Shown: positions 30,927-40,016 of the stretch, one piece after another | Layout: each line of letters begins with the position of its first letter | Position numbering within the stretch: position 1 is the first letter of the stretch | NCBI RefSeq assembly: GCF_000963005.1 | Contig: NZ_JZHZ01000007.1 | Location: forward strand, 2,722,367 to 2,786,366 | From: Xanthomonas sp. GPE 39 | GTDB lineage: Bacteria; Pseudomonadota; Gammaproteobacteria; Xanthomonadales; Xanthomonadaceae | Direction: 5' to 3' | Length of the DNA: 64,000 bases | Notes under the pieces: generated by a model | Told to the model about the DNA's origin: nothing | Database searches by the model: none | What the model saw: only the letters and a program-made list of their open reading frames with translations | Program-made: the position numbers and the translations under genes

Positions 30927-32813
30927 ATGCCATCCCGCTTTCCCTGCCTATTGTCCCTCACCATCGCCGCCGCCTTGAGCCTATCGCTGACGGCAACGGC
31001 GGAGGCGGCCAAGAAAAAAACCGCTAAACAGCACACCACGCAAACCAAGTCCAAAACCAACAAGACGCACAAGGCGCGCGCAGTGACGCATGCCCCGGCT
31101 CCGGTAGCACTCACCAATGCCCAGCGACTGAATCGCCTGTACGACGACTACTGGGAAGCCTCGCTCAAACAAAACCCTCTACAGGCGACATTCCAGGGCG
31201 ACAGTCGCTACAACGACCAATTACCTAACTTCCTCTCGGCGGCCTTCCGCCAGCAATCGCACGACTTCACCGTGGAGTGGTTGAGCAAAGCCGAGGCAAT
31301 CGGCAAAGACGGACTCAGCGGGCAGGACCTGCTCAGCTACGAGATCTTCGTCAGCGACGCGCGCAACGCGCTGGAGGCAGAGAAATATCCGAGCTGGATG
31401 CAGCCGGTGAACCAGTTCTACAACGTCGGCAGCATCATGGCGATGCTCGGTTCCGGTAGCGGCGCGCAACCCTTCCATACGGTCAAGGATTACGACAACT
31501 GGTCGCGACGCGCACTCGGCATCCCGACACTGTTCAACCAGGCCATCGCCAACATGCGCGAAGGCATGCAGGCGGGCGTCGTGCAGCCACGCGCGCTGAT
31601 GGAGAAAGTCCTGCCGCAATTGGATGCGGTCATCAAGCCCAGCGCCGAGGAGAGCCTGTTCTGGGGGCCGGTGCGCAATCTGCCAGCGGACATCCCGGAA
31701 GCCGATAAACAGCGCATCGCCGCCGAGTACAAGCGCATGATCGAGTATCGGATCATGCCCGCTTATCGCGCCCTGCGCGGCTTCATCGCCACGCAATACC
31801 TGCCAGCCACGCGCAGCAGTGCCGGCATCGGCGCGCTGCCCAATGGCGAAGCATGGTATGCCCACGATGTGCGCCAGAGCACCACCACCGATCTGACCCC
31901 GGCGCAGATCCATCAGATCGGCCTGGACGAGGTGGCACGCCTCCAGGGCCAGATCCAGATGGTGATGAAGCAGGTCCGTTTCCGTGGTTCGATGCAGAAG
32001 TTCTTCAAATCCATGCAGAACGACAAACGTTTCACTTTCAAGAGCGAAAACGAACTGCTGGACTATTACCGCAACCTGCAAAACAAGGTGAATGCGGCGA
32101 TTCCACCGATGTTCACGCTCATGCCGAAGGCCAGACTGGAAATCCGCCCGATGGAACCGAATCGAGCGCAATCCACCGCTGGCAATTCGTATATGCCGCC
32201 CAGCGAGGACGGCCACCAACCCGGTATTTTCTACGTCAACACGTCCGACCTAACCAATCGCAAGAGCTGGGATGCAGAGAACCGGTATCTGCACGAGGCC
32301 ATCCCCGGCAACCACTTGCAACTGGGCCTGCAGCAGGAACTGACGAATCTGCCCAGGTTCCGCCGTTTCGGCGGCGAGGCCTCCTTCATCGAAGGCTGGG
32401 GCATGTACGCAGAATCCTTGGGCAAAGACCTGGATCTGTATCAGGACCCTTACGACTATTTCGGTTATCTGCATGATGAGTTATGGCGCGCGATCCGACT
32501 GGTGGTGGATACCGGTCTGCACAGCCAGGGCTGGACCCGCGAGCAGGCGATCGCCTACATATTGGATAACTCGGCCATCAGCCGCACCGACGCAGAAGCC
32601 GAGACCGAGCGCTACATGGCGCTTCCCGGGCATGCGCTGTCCTACAAGATCGGCGAGATAAAGATCATGCAACTACGCGACAACGCACGCGCGCAGTTGG
32701 GAAGCAAGTTCGATATTCGCCAATTCCACGCCGAACTCCTGAAAGATGGCTCGATGCCACTGAACGTACTACAGGAAAAGATGGAGCGCTGGGTGGCGAG
32801 CAAGAAAAACTGA
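30927..32813 (+). CDS. DUF885 putative metallohydrolase, exported
   Basis: Exported DUF885 protein, a family of putative zinc peptidases. A signal peptide (about residues 1-27) precedes a lysine/threonine-rich linker (28-55) and the DUF885 domain. The family metal motif H-E-x-x-P-G-H-H appears as H-E-A-I-P-G-N-H at about residues 456-463: the first of the paired histidines is Asn. The following E-G-W-G-M-Y-A-E-S-L-G is the normal downstream signature. Length is 628 residues. GGAG precedes the ATG at 30927. Confidence 0.85.
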   Translation: MPSRFPCLLSLTIAAALSLSLTATAEAAKKKTAKQHTTQTKSKTNKTHKARAVTHAPAPVALTNAQRLNRLYDDYWEASLKQNPLQATFQGDSRYNDQLPNFLSAAFRQQSHDFTVEWLSKAEAIGKDGLSGQDLLSYEIFVSDARNALEAEKYPSWMQPVNQFYNVGSIMAMLGSGSGAQPFHTVKDYDNWSRRALGIPTLFNQAIANMREGMQAGVVQPRALMEKVLPQLDAVIKPSAEESLFWGPVRNLPADIPEADKQRIAAEYKRMIEYRIMPAYRALRGFIATQYLPATRSSAGIGALPNGEAWYAHDVRQSTTTDLTPAQIHQIGLDEVARLQGQIQMVMKQVRFRGSMQKFFKSMQNDKRFTFKSENELLDYYRNLQNKVNAAIPPMFTLMPKARLEIRPMEPNRAQSTAGNSYMPPSEDGHQPGIFYVNTSDLTNRKSWDAENRYLHEAIPGNHLQLGLQQELTNLPRFRRFGGEASFIEGWGMYAESLGKDLDLYQDPYDYFGYLHDELWRAIRLVVDTGLHSQGWTREQAIAYILDNSAISRTDAEAETERYMALPGHALSYKIGEIKIMQLRDNARAQLGSKFDIRQFHAELLKDGSMPLNVLQEKMERWVASKKN

Positions 32814-32853
32814 ACGCCACTCGGAACAAGAACCGCTTAAGCCGTAGAACGAC

Positions 32854-33798
32854 TCAACCGTGCGGCATCGCCAGGCGCCGCGCCAACTGCGCGATCTGCT
32901 GCGGCGTGGTGCGGCAACAGCCGCCGATCAAACGCGCACCGGCCTGGCGCCAGCGATCCACCTGCTCCAGTAGAGTGCATGCGGCAGTCGCATCGGCACT
33001 CCAGCGTTTGTCACTGGCGTCGTAGCGTTCGCCCGAATTCGGATACACCACCAACGGCAACCGCGTCAGCGTGGACAGATGCTCCAGCGCCGCAGTGGCG
33101 AGCGCCGGTGCGATGCAATTGACGCCCAGCGCAACGACCTGCGGATGCCCGTCGAGCAAAGCCACGGTCTGGCGCAACGCGGTGCCATCGCTCAAATGGG
33201 TGGCATCGCGCAACGTGCAGGCGAACCAAGCAACACTCTGCGGAAATTGCTCCAGCAACGCCAGCAAGACGGCGATCTCGGCCTGCGATGGCTGCGTTTC
33301 GAACGCCAGCAGGTCTACTCCCGCAGCCACCAGCGCGGCGATGCGCGGATGGTGGAAATCGCGCAGGTGCGCAGAGTCGACAACATAATCCCCGCGATAT
33401 TCCGAGCCATCGCCCAGATACGCGCCATACGGCCCGACCGAACCGGCAACCAGTAACGGGCCGGCCTGCGGATGCGCGGCGCGGTAATCCTGCCGCGCTT
33501 GCTGCGCGAGTTCCACGCTGCGCGCGATCAATCGCTGCGCCTGCAGCGGATCGATGCCACGCGCAGCAAACCCCAGTGTGGTGGCCTGATAGCTCGCAGT
33601 GATCGCGCACTGCGCGCCGGCAAGGAAATAGTCCAGGTGTACTTGGCGAATACGTTCCGGCTGCTCCAGCAGCACCTTCGCCGACCACAACGGATCGTCG
33701 AGATCGCAACCACAGCACTCCAGTTCAGTGGCCAACGCGCCATCGAGTACGATGCACTGGTCCTGCGCCAACAGCGTGGCCAATGGATTGTGCGGCAT
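32854..33798 (-). CDS. mmuM: Homocysteine S-methyltransferase
   Basis: Transfers a methyl group from S-methylmethionine or SAM to homocysteine, giving methionine. Zinc-ligand cysteines occur in G-V-N-C and in the C-terminal G-G-C-C motif; the N-terminal L-D-G-A-L-A-T-E-L begins the TIM barrel. Length is 314 residues from the ATG at 33798, which has AGGA seven bases upstream; an ATG at 33804 is in phase. No methylmethionine permease gene is adjacent. It is convergent with the DUF885 gene. Confidence 0.92.
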   Translation of the reverse strand: MPHNPLATLLAQDQCIVLDGALATELECCGCDLDDPLWSAKVLLEQPERIRQVHLDYFLAGAQCAITASYQATTLGFAARGIDPLQAQRLIARSVELAQQARQDYRAAHPQAGPLLVAGSVGPYGAYLGDGSEYRGDYVVDSAHLRDFHHPRIAALVAAGVDLLAFETQPSQAEIAVLLALLEQFPQSVAWFACTLRDATHLSDGTALRQTVALLDGHPQVVALGVNCIAPALATAALEHLSTLTRLPLVVYPNSGERYDASDKRWSADATAACTLLEQVDRWRQAGARLIGGCCRTTPQQIAQLARRLAMPHG

Positions 33799-34005
33799 GG
33801 GCATGTCCTCGCGCGATAGCTGTCAGTGCAGTGTCGCAGATTGCACCGGGCCAGTCGCGCCGCTGCCATAGGCGCGGCGCGCATCCAACGCATACGCCAC
33901 CCCGAACATGCCGCAGTGCGGATTTCCAATACCCGGGACGCAGAGATACATTCTCAGCGTGGCCGGCATGGTGTCAGCCACTGCGCAGATCCCTGGGAGG
34001 GGCCC

Positions 34006-34458
34006 ATGTCGACCATCTTCAAGACCCTGATATTGACTTTGGTACTGAGCATCGCGCTATCCGTCGCACACGCCGCCGACACCTCGCCCGTCGGTCGCTG
34101 GCAGACCATCGACGACACAACCGGCAAACCCAAGTCAATCGTACAAATCACACAAACGGCCGATGGCACGCTGAGCGGCAAGGTGAGCGAAATCCTGCAA
34201 TCGGACCGTGGCCCGAACCCCATGTGCAACGCGTGCGAGGGCGAACGCAAGGACCAGCCGATCAAGGGCATGACCATCCTGTGGGGACTCAAGCCCGACG
34301 GCACGGCAGTGTGGGACGGCGGCTCCATCCTGGACCCGGTCAAGGGCAAAATCTACAAAGCCAAGATCACCCTGAGCAAGGACGGCAAGCAGTTGCAGAT
34401 GCGCGGCTACATCGGCATCGAGGTATTGGGTCGCACGCAGACCTGGATCAGGCAATGA
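34006..34458 (+). CDS. DUF2147 exported protein
   Basis: Small secreted or periplasmic protein of the DUF2147 family, function unknown. A signal peptide ends A-H-A-A near residue 24. The mature domain begins G-R-W-Q-T-I-D-D and contains C-N-A-C-E-G and M-T-I-L-W-G-L-K-P-D-G, followed by G-G-S-I-L-D-P-V-K-G-K-I-Y, all typical. A strong GGGAGGGG site precedes the ATG at 34006. Length is 150 residues. It is a single gene with its own terminator. Confidence 0.9.
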   Translation: MSTIFKTLILTLVLSIALSVAHAADTSPVGRWQTIDDTTGKPKSIVQITQTADGTLSGKVSEILQSDRGPNPMCNACEGERKDQPIKGMTILWGLKPDGTAVWDGGSILDPVKGKIYKAKITLSKDGKQLQMRGYIGIEVLGRTQTWIRQ

Positions 34459-34522
34459 CGCCGCGACACGGCTGAGCCGCAAGCGCGCACGGACACGCCA
34501 GCACACCCACGCATCCCCTCGA

Positions 34523-34548
34523 AGGCGCCCGCACAGGCGCCTTTTTTG
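34523..34548 (+). terminator. Rho-independent terminator
   Basis: AAGGCGCC and GGCGCCTT form an eight-base stem around CGCACA, followed by a T run. It ends the DUF2147 transcript ahead of metG. Confidence 0.85.
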
Positions 34549-34651
34549 GCTGTTCGGAGCGTCGGACTGTGACGCTTGTGCATCGTGGCTCTGCAAACCC
34601 GACATCCCAGCGTGCATGCAATAATCGCCCTCCCCCAAATCGCCGGCCGCC

Positions 34652-36724
34652 ATGACCCGCACCGCTCTCGTCACCACCGCTCTGCCCTATGCCAACGGAC
34701 CGTTGCATCTGGGGCATCTGGTCGGCTACATCCAGGCCGACATCTGGGTGCGTGCGCGGCGATTGCACGGCGACCGCGCCTGGTTCGTCTGTGCCGATGA
34801 CACCCACGGCACGCCGATCATGCTGGCGGCGGAAAAAGCCGGGGTGACTCCGGAAGATTTCATCGCCAGCATCCAGGCCAGCCACGAACGCGATTTCGCC
34901 GCGTTCGGCGTCGCCTTTGACCACTACGACTCGACCAACTCCGCAGCCAACCGCGCCCTGACCGAAGCGTTCTACGCCCGCCTCGACGCTGGCGGCCATA
35001 TCGCACGACGCTCCATCGCCCAGTTTTACGACCCGGCCAAGGGCATGTTCCTGCCCGACCGCTACATCAAGGGCATCTGCCCAAACTGCGGCAGTGCCGA
35101 CCAATACGGCGACAACTGCGAGGTCTGCGGCGCCACCTATGCGCCGACCGAACTCAAGGAACCGAAGTCGGTGATCTCCGGGACCACGCCGGAGCTGCGC
35201 GACTCGGAGCACTTTTTCTTCGAAGTCGGCCGCTTTGACAGCTTCCTGCGCGACTGGCTGGCCGGCGATGTCGCCCTGCCCGGCGTCAAGGCCAAGCTGA
35301 TGGAATGGCTGGACAGCGAAGGCGGCCTGCGTGCTTGGGACATCTCGCGCGATGCGCCGTACTTCGGCTTCCAGATCCCTGGGCAGCCAGGCAAATATTT
35401 CTATGTGTGGCTGGATGCGCCGATCGGCTACCTGAGCAGCTTCCAGACCCTGTGCGCACGCCTGGGCGAGTCGTTCGAAGCGCACCTCGCCGCTGGCAGC
35501 AGCACCGAACTGCACCATTTCATCGGCAAGGACATCGTCAACTTCCATGGCTTGTTCTGGCCGGCGGTGCTACACGGCACCGGCCACCGCGCACCAACCC
35601 GGCTGCACGTCAACGGCTACCTGACCGTCGATGGCGCCAAAATGTCCAAGTCGCGCGGCACCTTCGTCATGGCCCGCACCTACCTCGATGCGGGCCTGGA
35701 ACCGGAAGCGCTACGCTACTACTTCGCCGCCAAATCCTCCGGTGGCGTCGACGACCTCGACCTGAACCTCAGCGACTTCGTGGCGCGGGTCAATGCCGAT
35801 CTGGTCGGCAAGTTCGTCAACCTGGCCAGCCGCTGCGCTGGCTTCATCGACAAGCGCTTCGGCGGCACGCTCGCCGACACGCTGCCCGATCCAGCGCAAT
35901 ACGCTCGCTTCCTCGCCGCATTGACGCCAATCCGCGAGGCGTATGCGCGCAACGACCCGGCCAGTGCCATCCGCCAGACGATGGCGCTGGCCGACGAAGC
36001 CAACAAATACATCGACGAACACAAGCCGTGGGTGCTGGCCAAGCAGGACGGCGCCGACGCCTCGCTGCAAGCGGTGTGTACCCAGGGCTTGAACCTGTTC
36101 CGGGTACTGGCCGCCGCACTCAAGCCGGTGTTGCCACGCACGTGCGCCGAGGCCGAGGCGTTCCTGGTCGCGCCGTTGGGCACCTGGGACGCACTGCAGG
36201 CGCCGCTGCTGGCACACGCGATCCAGCCTTACACCCCCCTGTTCACCCGAATCGACCCCCGCCTGATCGACACCATGACCGACGCCTCCAAGGACACCTT
36301 CGCCCCTACCGCTAACGCAACGACACCCGTCGCCAAGCCAACCGCGCCTGTCGTGCCGAACACCGCAGCCGTCAGCCAAGCGACCGGCCCCGCAATTATC
36401 GGCATGGACGATTTCGCCAAGCTCGACCTGCGGATCGGCAAAGTGCTGGCCTGCGAATGCGTCGAGGGCTCGGACAAGCTGCTGCGCTTCGAACTGGATG
36501 CCGGCGCACTGGGCAAGCGGCAGATTTTCTCCGGTATCCGCGCCAGCTACGCCGAACCAGACAAACTGGTTGGCCGCAACGTGGTCTTCATCGCCAACCT
36601 GGCACCGCGCAAGATGCGCTTCGGCATCAGCGAAGGCATGATCCTCTCGGCCGGCTTCGATGGCGGCGCGCTGGCCTTGCTCGACGCCGACAGCGGTGCA
36701 CAGCCGGGCATGCCGGTGCGCTGA
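34652..36724 (+). CDS. metG: Methionyl-tRNA synthetase
   Basis: Class I synthetase charging tRNA-Met. The HIGH-type signature H-L-G-H is at residues 19-22, and K-M-S-K-S-R-G is near residue 330. A four-cysteine zinc knuckle (C-P-N-C ... C-E-V-C) is near residues 147-165. The last 110 residues form an EMAP-II-like tRNA-binding domain (F-A-K-L-D-L-R-I-G-K-V-L), joined by an Ala/Thr/Val-rich linker. Length is 690 residues. It heads a plus-strand group with a HAD phosphatase and rnfB. Confidence 0.97.
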   Translation: MTRTALVTTALPYANGPLHLGHLVGYIQADIWVRARRLHGDRAWFVCADDTHGTPIMLAAEKAGVTPEDFIASIQASHERDFAAFGVAFDHYDSTNSAANRALTEAFYARLDAGGHIARRSIAQFYDPAKGMFLPDRYIKGICPNCGSADQYGDNCEVCGATYAPTELKEPKSVISGTTPELRDSEHFFFEVGRFDSFLRDWLAGDVALPGVKAKLMEWLDSEGGLRAWDISRDAPYFGFQIPGQPGKYFYVWLDAPIGYLSSFQTLCARLGESFEAHLAAGSSTELHHFIGKDIVNFHGLFWPAVLHGTGHRAPTRLHVNGYLTVDGAKMSKSRGTFVMARTYLDAGLEPEALRYYFAAKSSGGVDDLDLNLSDFVARVNADLVGKFVNLASRCAGFIDKRFGGTLADTLPDPAQYARFLAALTPIREAYARNDPASAIRQTMALADEANKYIDEHKPWVLAKQDGADASLQAVCTQGLNLFRVLAAALKPVLPRTCAEAEAFLVAPLGTWDALQAPLLAHAIQPYTPLFTRIDPRLIDTMTDASKDTFAPTANATTPVAKPTAPVVPNTAAVSQATGPAIIGMDDFAKLDLRIGKVLACECVEGSDKLLRFELDAGALGKRQIFSGIRASYAEPDKLVGRNVVFIANLAPRKMRFGISEGMILSAGFDGGALALLDADSGAQPGMPVR

Positions 36725-36809
36725 GCATCACACCGATGCCGGCGGCGGCGCACATCGGCGTCGCCGCGCTCGTCCATCCGCCCCTGCCCGTGTCGCTCCC
36801 GCATCGCAG

Positions 36810-37412
36810 ATGACCACACCCAGCGCACTGGCCCTGTTCGACTTCGACCACACGGTCACCAACGGCGACAGCTACTCGGGCTTCCTGCGCCGCGTCGCCA
36901 CACCCGCGCAGCAGGCCAGCGCGCGTTGGACGATCGGACCATGGTTGATCGGCTACCGGCTCGGCCTGGTCTCGCCCGTGGCGATGCGCGAACGGGCCAC
37001 CCGTCTGGTGTTCGCCGGGCGCGCCGCCGAGGAGATCGCGACACAGGCGGCGGACTACGCGCAGCAGGCGCTGCCGCCGCTGTTGCGAGCGCAGATGATG
37101 CAACGCATCGACTGGCATCACAGACAAGGCCACCACGTCGTGCTGGTCTCCGCATCGCTGGACCTATATCTGCGGCCATGGTGCGCGCAACATAGACTGG
37201 CACTGATCTGCAACCGCCTGGAAGCGTGCGATGGTCGCCTGACCGGGCGCTACGCCGACGGCGACTGTGGCCCGCACAAGGCCGCACTGGTCCGCGCGCG
37301 CTACACCCTGTCCGCCTATCCACGCATCTATGCCTACGGCGATAGCCGCGAAGACCGACCGATGCTGGCATTGGCGCACGAGCGCTGGTATCGCGGCCGC
37401 CGCATCGCTTGA
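36810..37412 (+). CDS. HAD-IB family phosphatase
   Basis: Predicted cytoplasmic phosphoserine-phosphatase-like hydrolase of the HAD-IB subclass. Motif I is F-D-F-D-H-T-V-T (nucleophile Asp near residue 10); motif II is V-L-V-S-A-S; motif IV is Y-G-D-S-R-E-D. Length is 200 residues, typical of this group, which includes unresolved lipid or small-molecule phosphatases. It starts 85 bases after metG. Confidence 0.88.
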   Translation: MTTPSALALFDFDHTVTNGDSYSGFLRRVATPAQQASARWTIGPWLIGYRLGLVSPVAMRERATRLVFAGRAAEEIATQAADYAQQALPPLLRAQMMQRIDWHHRQGHHVVLVSASLDLYLRPWCAQHRLALICNRLEACDGRLTGRYADGDCGPHKAALVRARYTLSAYPRIYAYGDSREDRPMLALAHERWYRGRRIA

Positions 37413-37642
37413 TGCCATAGCCCTTGGACACAGCGTTAGCCGTTCGCCCCATTCGATTGCCACGCACGCCACCTCATCCCATCGCGGACAGCCATCGAGG
37501 CCGCGATCAAGACCCGCGCAGATCGCGCCTGACAGCGACGGCGAGCGGGTTACACTAGCCTTGCCCATCCCGGTAAGACCATGCTGGGGCGTCGTCCTTG
37601 TGCGCTCCACCCGACGCCCTGCATCGGGCACCCTCTTCCGCC

Positions 37643-38053
37643 ATGCCTCCCGCCCAAGACGCCCTGCTCGAACGCCTGGACCGCTTGCTGCCACAGACCC
37701 AATGCGGCCAGTGCGGCTTCGATGGCTGCCGCCCCTACGCCGAGGCGATGGCGCGTGGCGCGGCGCAGGTGGACCGTTGCCCGCCCGGCGGCGACGCCGG
37801 TGCGCGGGCGCTGGCACGGGTACTCGGCACTCCCGCGCTGCCCTATGACCGTCGCCGCGGCACCCACACACCGCCGCAAGTGGCGCTGGTGATCGAGGCC
37901 GACTGCATCGGCTGCACCAAATGCATCCAAGCCTGCCCGGTGGACGCCATCGTCGGCGGCGCCAAACACATGCATACGGTGCTGGCACCGCTGTGCACGG
38001 GCTGCGCACTGTGCCTGCCGGCCTGTCCGGTGGACTGCATCGTACTGCGCTGA
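37643..38053 (+). CDS. RnfB-like iron-sulfur protein, orphan
   Basis: Ferredoxin-like protein of the RnfB/RsxB family. A four-cysteine Fe-S motif (Cys21, 24, 29 and 46; C-G-Q-C-G-F-D-G-C) is followed by two [4Fe-4S] clusters of the C-x2-C-x2-C-x3-C-P type (Cys88-98 and 118-128). The 136-residue protein lacks the N-terminal transmembrane helix of full RnfB, and no other rnf genes are nearby. It probably works as a soluble electron carrier. The start chosen is the ATG at 37643. Confidence 0.88.
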   Translation: MPPAQDALLERLDRLLPQTQCGQCGFDGCRPYAEAMARGAAQVDRCPPGGDAGARALARVLGTPALPYDRRRGTHTPPQVALVIEADCIGCTKCIQACPVDAIVGGAKHMHTVLAPLCTGCALCLPACPVDCIVLR

Positions 38054-38142
38054 ACACCCCCCGTGAGCCGCACGGCCGGCCTGCGCATCCGGATCGGTGG
38101 CCGCCGCGTATGTCCTAGTGTCATCCCAACGGAGCGCCGTCC

Positions 38143-38940
38143 ATGCAAGCGTCAAGCGTTTCCTTCAGGTCTGTCCATCCACATCATGCGTTCTACCTGG
38201 CCCTGAGCCTGGCCGTGTGCGCCCTGGTCGCCGCCGCACCGGCACGGGCGATGCTGCACTACGAAGGCCAGGCCTACGCCGCAGACGGCAAACAACTGCT
38301 GTACCGCGAGAGCCACTGGGTGCGTGAAAACGGTGCGCGACTGGTGCTGTACCAGTGCCCCAACGGCGCTGCATTCGCACGCAAGCGCGTGGCCGATGGC
38401 GGCATTGCCCCAGATTTCGAACTGGTGGACGCACGCAGCGGCTATCGCGAAGGGGTCCGCAGCACCGGCAACGGCCGCGAGATGTTCAGCCAGATCAAGG
38501 GACAGGCCGAGCACCACGCGGCGCTATCTTCCAGCGCCGACGCCCCGCTGGTGATCGACGCCGGGTTCGACGCCTATGTGCGCCAGCACTGGGATGCCTT
38601 GGCCGGCGGCAAGCCGGAGCGCATCACCTTCGCGCTGCCGAGCAGTCAGCGCACGCTGCAATTTCAGATCACCCCCGGCACCGCCGACGCCAACGTGCAG
38701 CATTACACCCTGGGCCTGGCAGCCTGGTATGGCGGGCTGCTGCCCGACATCAACGTCGCCTACGCGCGCCAGGAGCGGCACCTGCTCGAATTCAGCGGTG
38801 TCGGCAACATCCGCGATGCGCGCGGCCACTACCCGCAGGTCCGCATCACCTTCCCTGATCGCCTCCGCGGCCAAGCCGACGCAGCCTCCTGGGACCAAGC
38901 GCTGCAACAACCTCTGGTCGCACAGTGCAACGCACACTGA
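38143..38940 (+). CDS. Exported hypothetical protein
   Basis: Unrecognised 265-residue protein. A clear signal peptide is present: hydrophobic stretch L-A-L-S-L-A-V-C-A-L-V-A-A-A with A-R-A cleavage near residue 36. The mature part is mixed alpha/beta with no known motif; it begins H-Y-E-G-Q-A-Y-A-A-D-G-K-Q-L and repeats charged beta-like segments, as in soluble periplasmic proteins. It is about 90 bases from the next gene and may be co-transcribed with it. Confidence 0.75.
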   Translation: MQASSVSFRSVHPHHAFYLALSLAVCALVAAAPARAMLHYEGQAYAADGKQLLYRESHWVRENGARLVLYQCPNGAAFARKRVADGGIAPDFELVDARSGYREGVRSTGNGREMFSQIKGQAEHHAALSSSADAPLVIDAGFDAYVRQHWDALAGGKPERITFALPSSQRTLQFQITPGTADANVQHYTLGLAAWYGGLLPDINVAYARQERHLLEFSGVGNIRDARGHYPQVRITFPDRLRGQADAASWDQALQQPLVAQCNAH

Positions 38941-39028
38941 CCCGGACCGCCGCCGCGTTCACGGCAACCTCCGCTGCGAAGGCGACAACCATGCCACCGC
39001 ATCGCCCACCCATCGCTGAGAATTCCCT

Positions 39029-39400
39029 ATGGCAAAAGCCTACCTGTGGTTCAACGCCGCGCTCTACGCACTGCTGGCCCTCTGGTGCACCGTCCTTCCA
39101 GCGTCAACCGCAGTGGCGGTGGGCTATGTGGGCCTGGACCGCTCCGGCCAGTCCGAATACCTGGTCATCTACGGCGGCCTACAGTGGGGAATGGCCTTCC
39201 TGTTCGGCTACTTCGCCCGCAGCGGACAACTGCGCAACGGCCTGCTATTGGCCTTGGCGTTCTATGTGCCAATCGTGCTGTACCGCAGCGCCAGCCTGCT
39301 GCGGCTGTGGCCGGTCGGCACAACCACCACCGGCCTGGCCGCGTTCGAGATCCTGCTCCTGCTCGCCGCAGTCGCGCTCTGGCGTCGGCAGCGCGCATGA
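39029..39400 (+). CDS. Small membrane protein (DUF4345-like)
   Basis: Predicted four-helix inner-membrane protein of 123 residues. Hydrophobic helices cover about residues 5-33, 45-62, 70-88 and 100-118. Y-G-G-L-Q-W-G-M-A-F-L-F-G is reminiscent of DUF4345, but the assignment is tentative. It lies just before the ECF sigma factor gene with a 58-base gap. Confidence 0.7.
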   Translation: MAKAYLWFNAALYALLALWCTVLPASTAVAVGYVGLDRSGQSEYLVIYGGLQWGMAFLFGYFARSGQLRNGLLLALAFYVPIVLYRSASLLRLWPVGTTTTGLAAFEILLLLAAVALWRRQRA

Positions 39401-39458
39401 GCGACGCACACGTCGAAAGCCTGTAGCATCGCGGCAACATTCGCCACCGTTGGCCCGC

Positions 39459-40016
39459 ATGATCGAAACGCCCGATCACGACGAAGCAGGACAATTGTTG
39501 CTGGCCACCGCGGCCGGCGACAGTACTGCATTCGAACGTCTGTACCGCACCACTTCGTCGCGTTTGTTCGGCGTGTGCCTGCGCATCGTGCCGCAACGCG
39601 CCGAGGCGGAGGACGTACTGCAGGAGGTGTTCTCCGCCGTCTGGCGCAAAGCAACCCAGTTCGATCCGCAGCGGGCACGCGGCCTGACCTGGCTCACCAT
39701 GATCGCCCGTAATAAGGCCATCGACTACCTGCGCGCACGAGCGCCGGCGCGGCAGTCGGTGGCACTTGAGGAGGCCGGCGAGCTCCCCGAGGACGGCCGC
39801 GACCCGCTGGCCGAAACCGAATGGCGCGTGGCTGGGCGGCGCCTGGACCTGTGCATGGGCGAACTAGAGCCACCGCGCGGCGAACTGATCCGCACCGCAT
39901 TCTTCGAAGGCATCACTTACGAAGAACTGGCCAATCGCAGCGGCACCCCACTCGGGACAGTCAAGAGCTGGATCAGGCGCAGCCTGGCGAAACTGAAAGC
40001 GTGCCTGGAACAATGA
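39459..40016 (+). CDS. ECF RNA polymerase sigma factor
   Basis: Extracytoplasmic-function sigma-70 factor of 185 residues. Region 2 spans about residues 25-92, with A-E-D-V-L-Q-E-V-F-S-A-V-W-R-K and W-L-T-M-I-A-R-N-K-A-I-D-Y-L-R (core binding and -10 recognition). Region 4 carries the helix-turn-helix I-T-Y-E-E-L-A-N-R-S-G-T-P-L-G-T-V-K-S-W-I-R-R (-35 recognition). It resembles the SigK/RskA-linked group. The stop overlaps the anti-sigma ATG (ATGA). It is the likely regulator of the lipid genes that follow. Confidence 0.94.
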   Translation: MIETPDHDEAGQLLLATAAGDSTAFERLYRTTSSRLFGVCLRIVPQRAEAEDVLQEVFSAVWRKATQFDPQRARGLTWLTMIARNKAIDYLRARAPARQSVALEEAGELPEDGRDPLAETEWRVAGRRLDLCMGELEPPRGELIRTAFFEGITYEELANRSGTPLGTVKSWIRRSLAKLKACLEQ

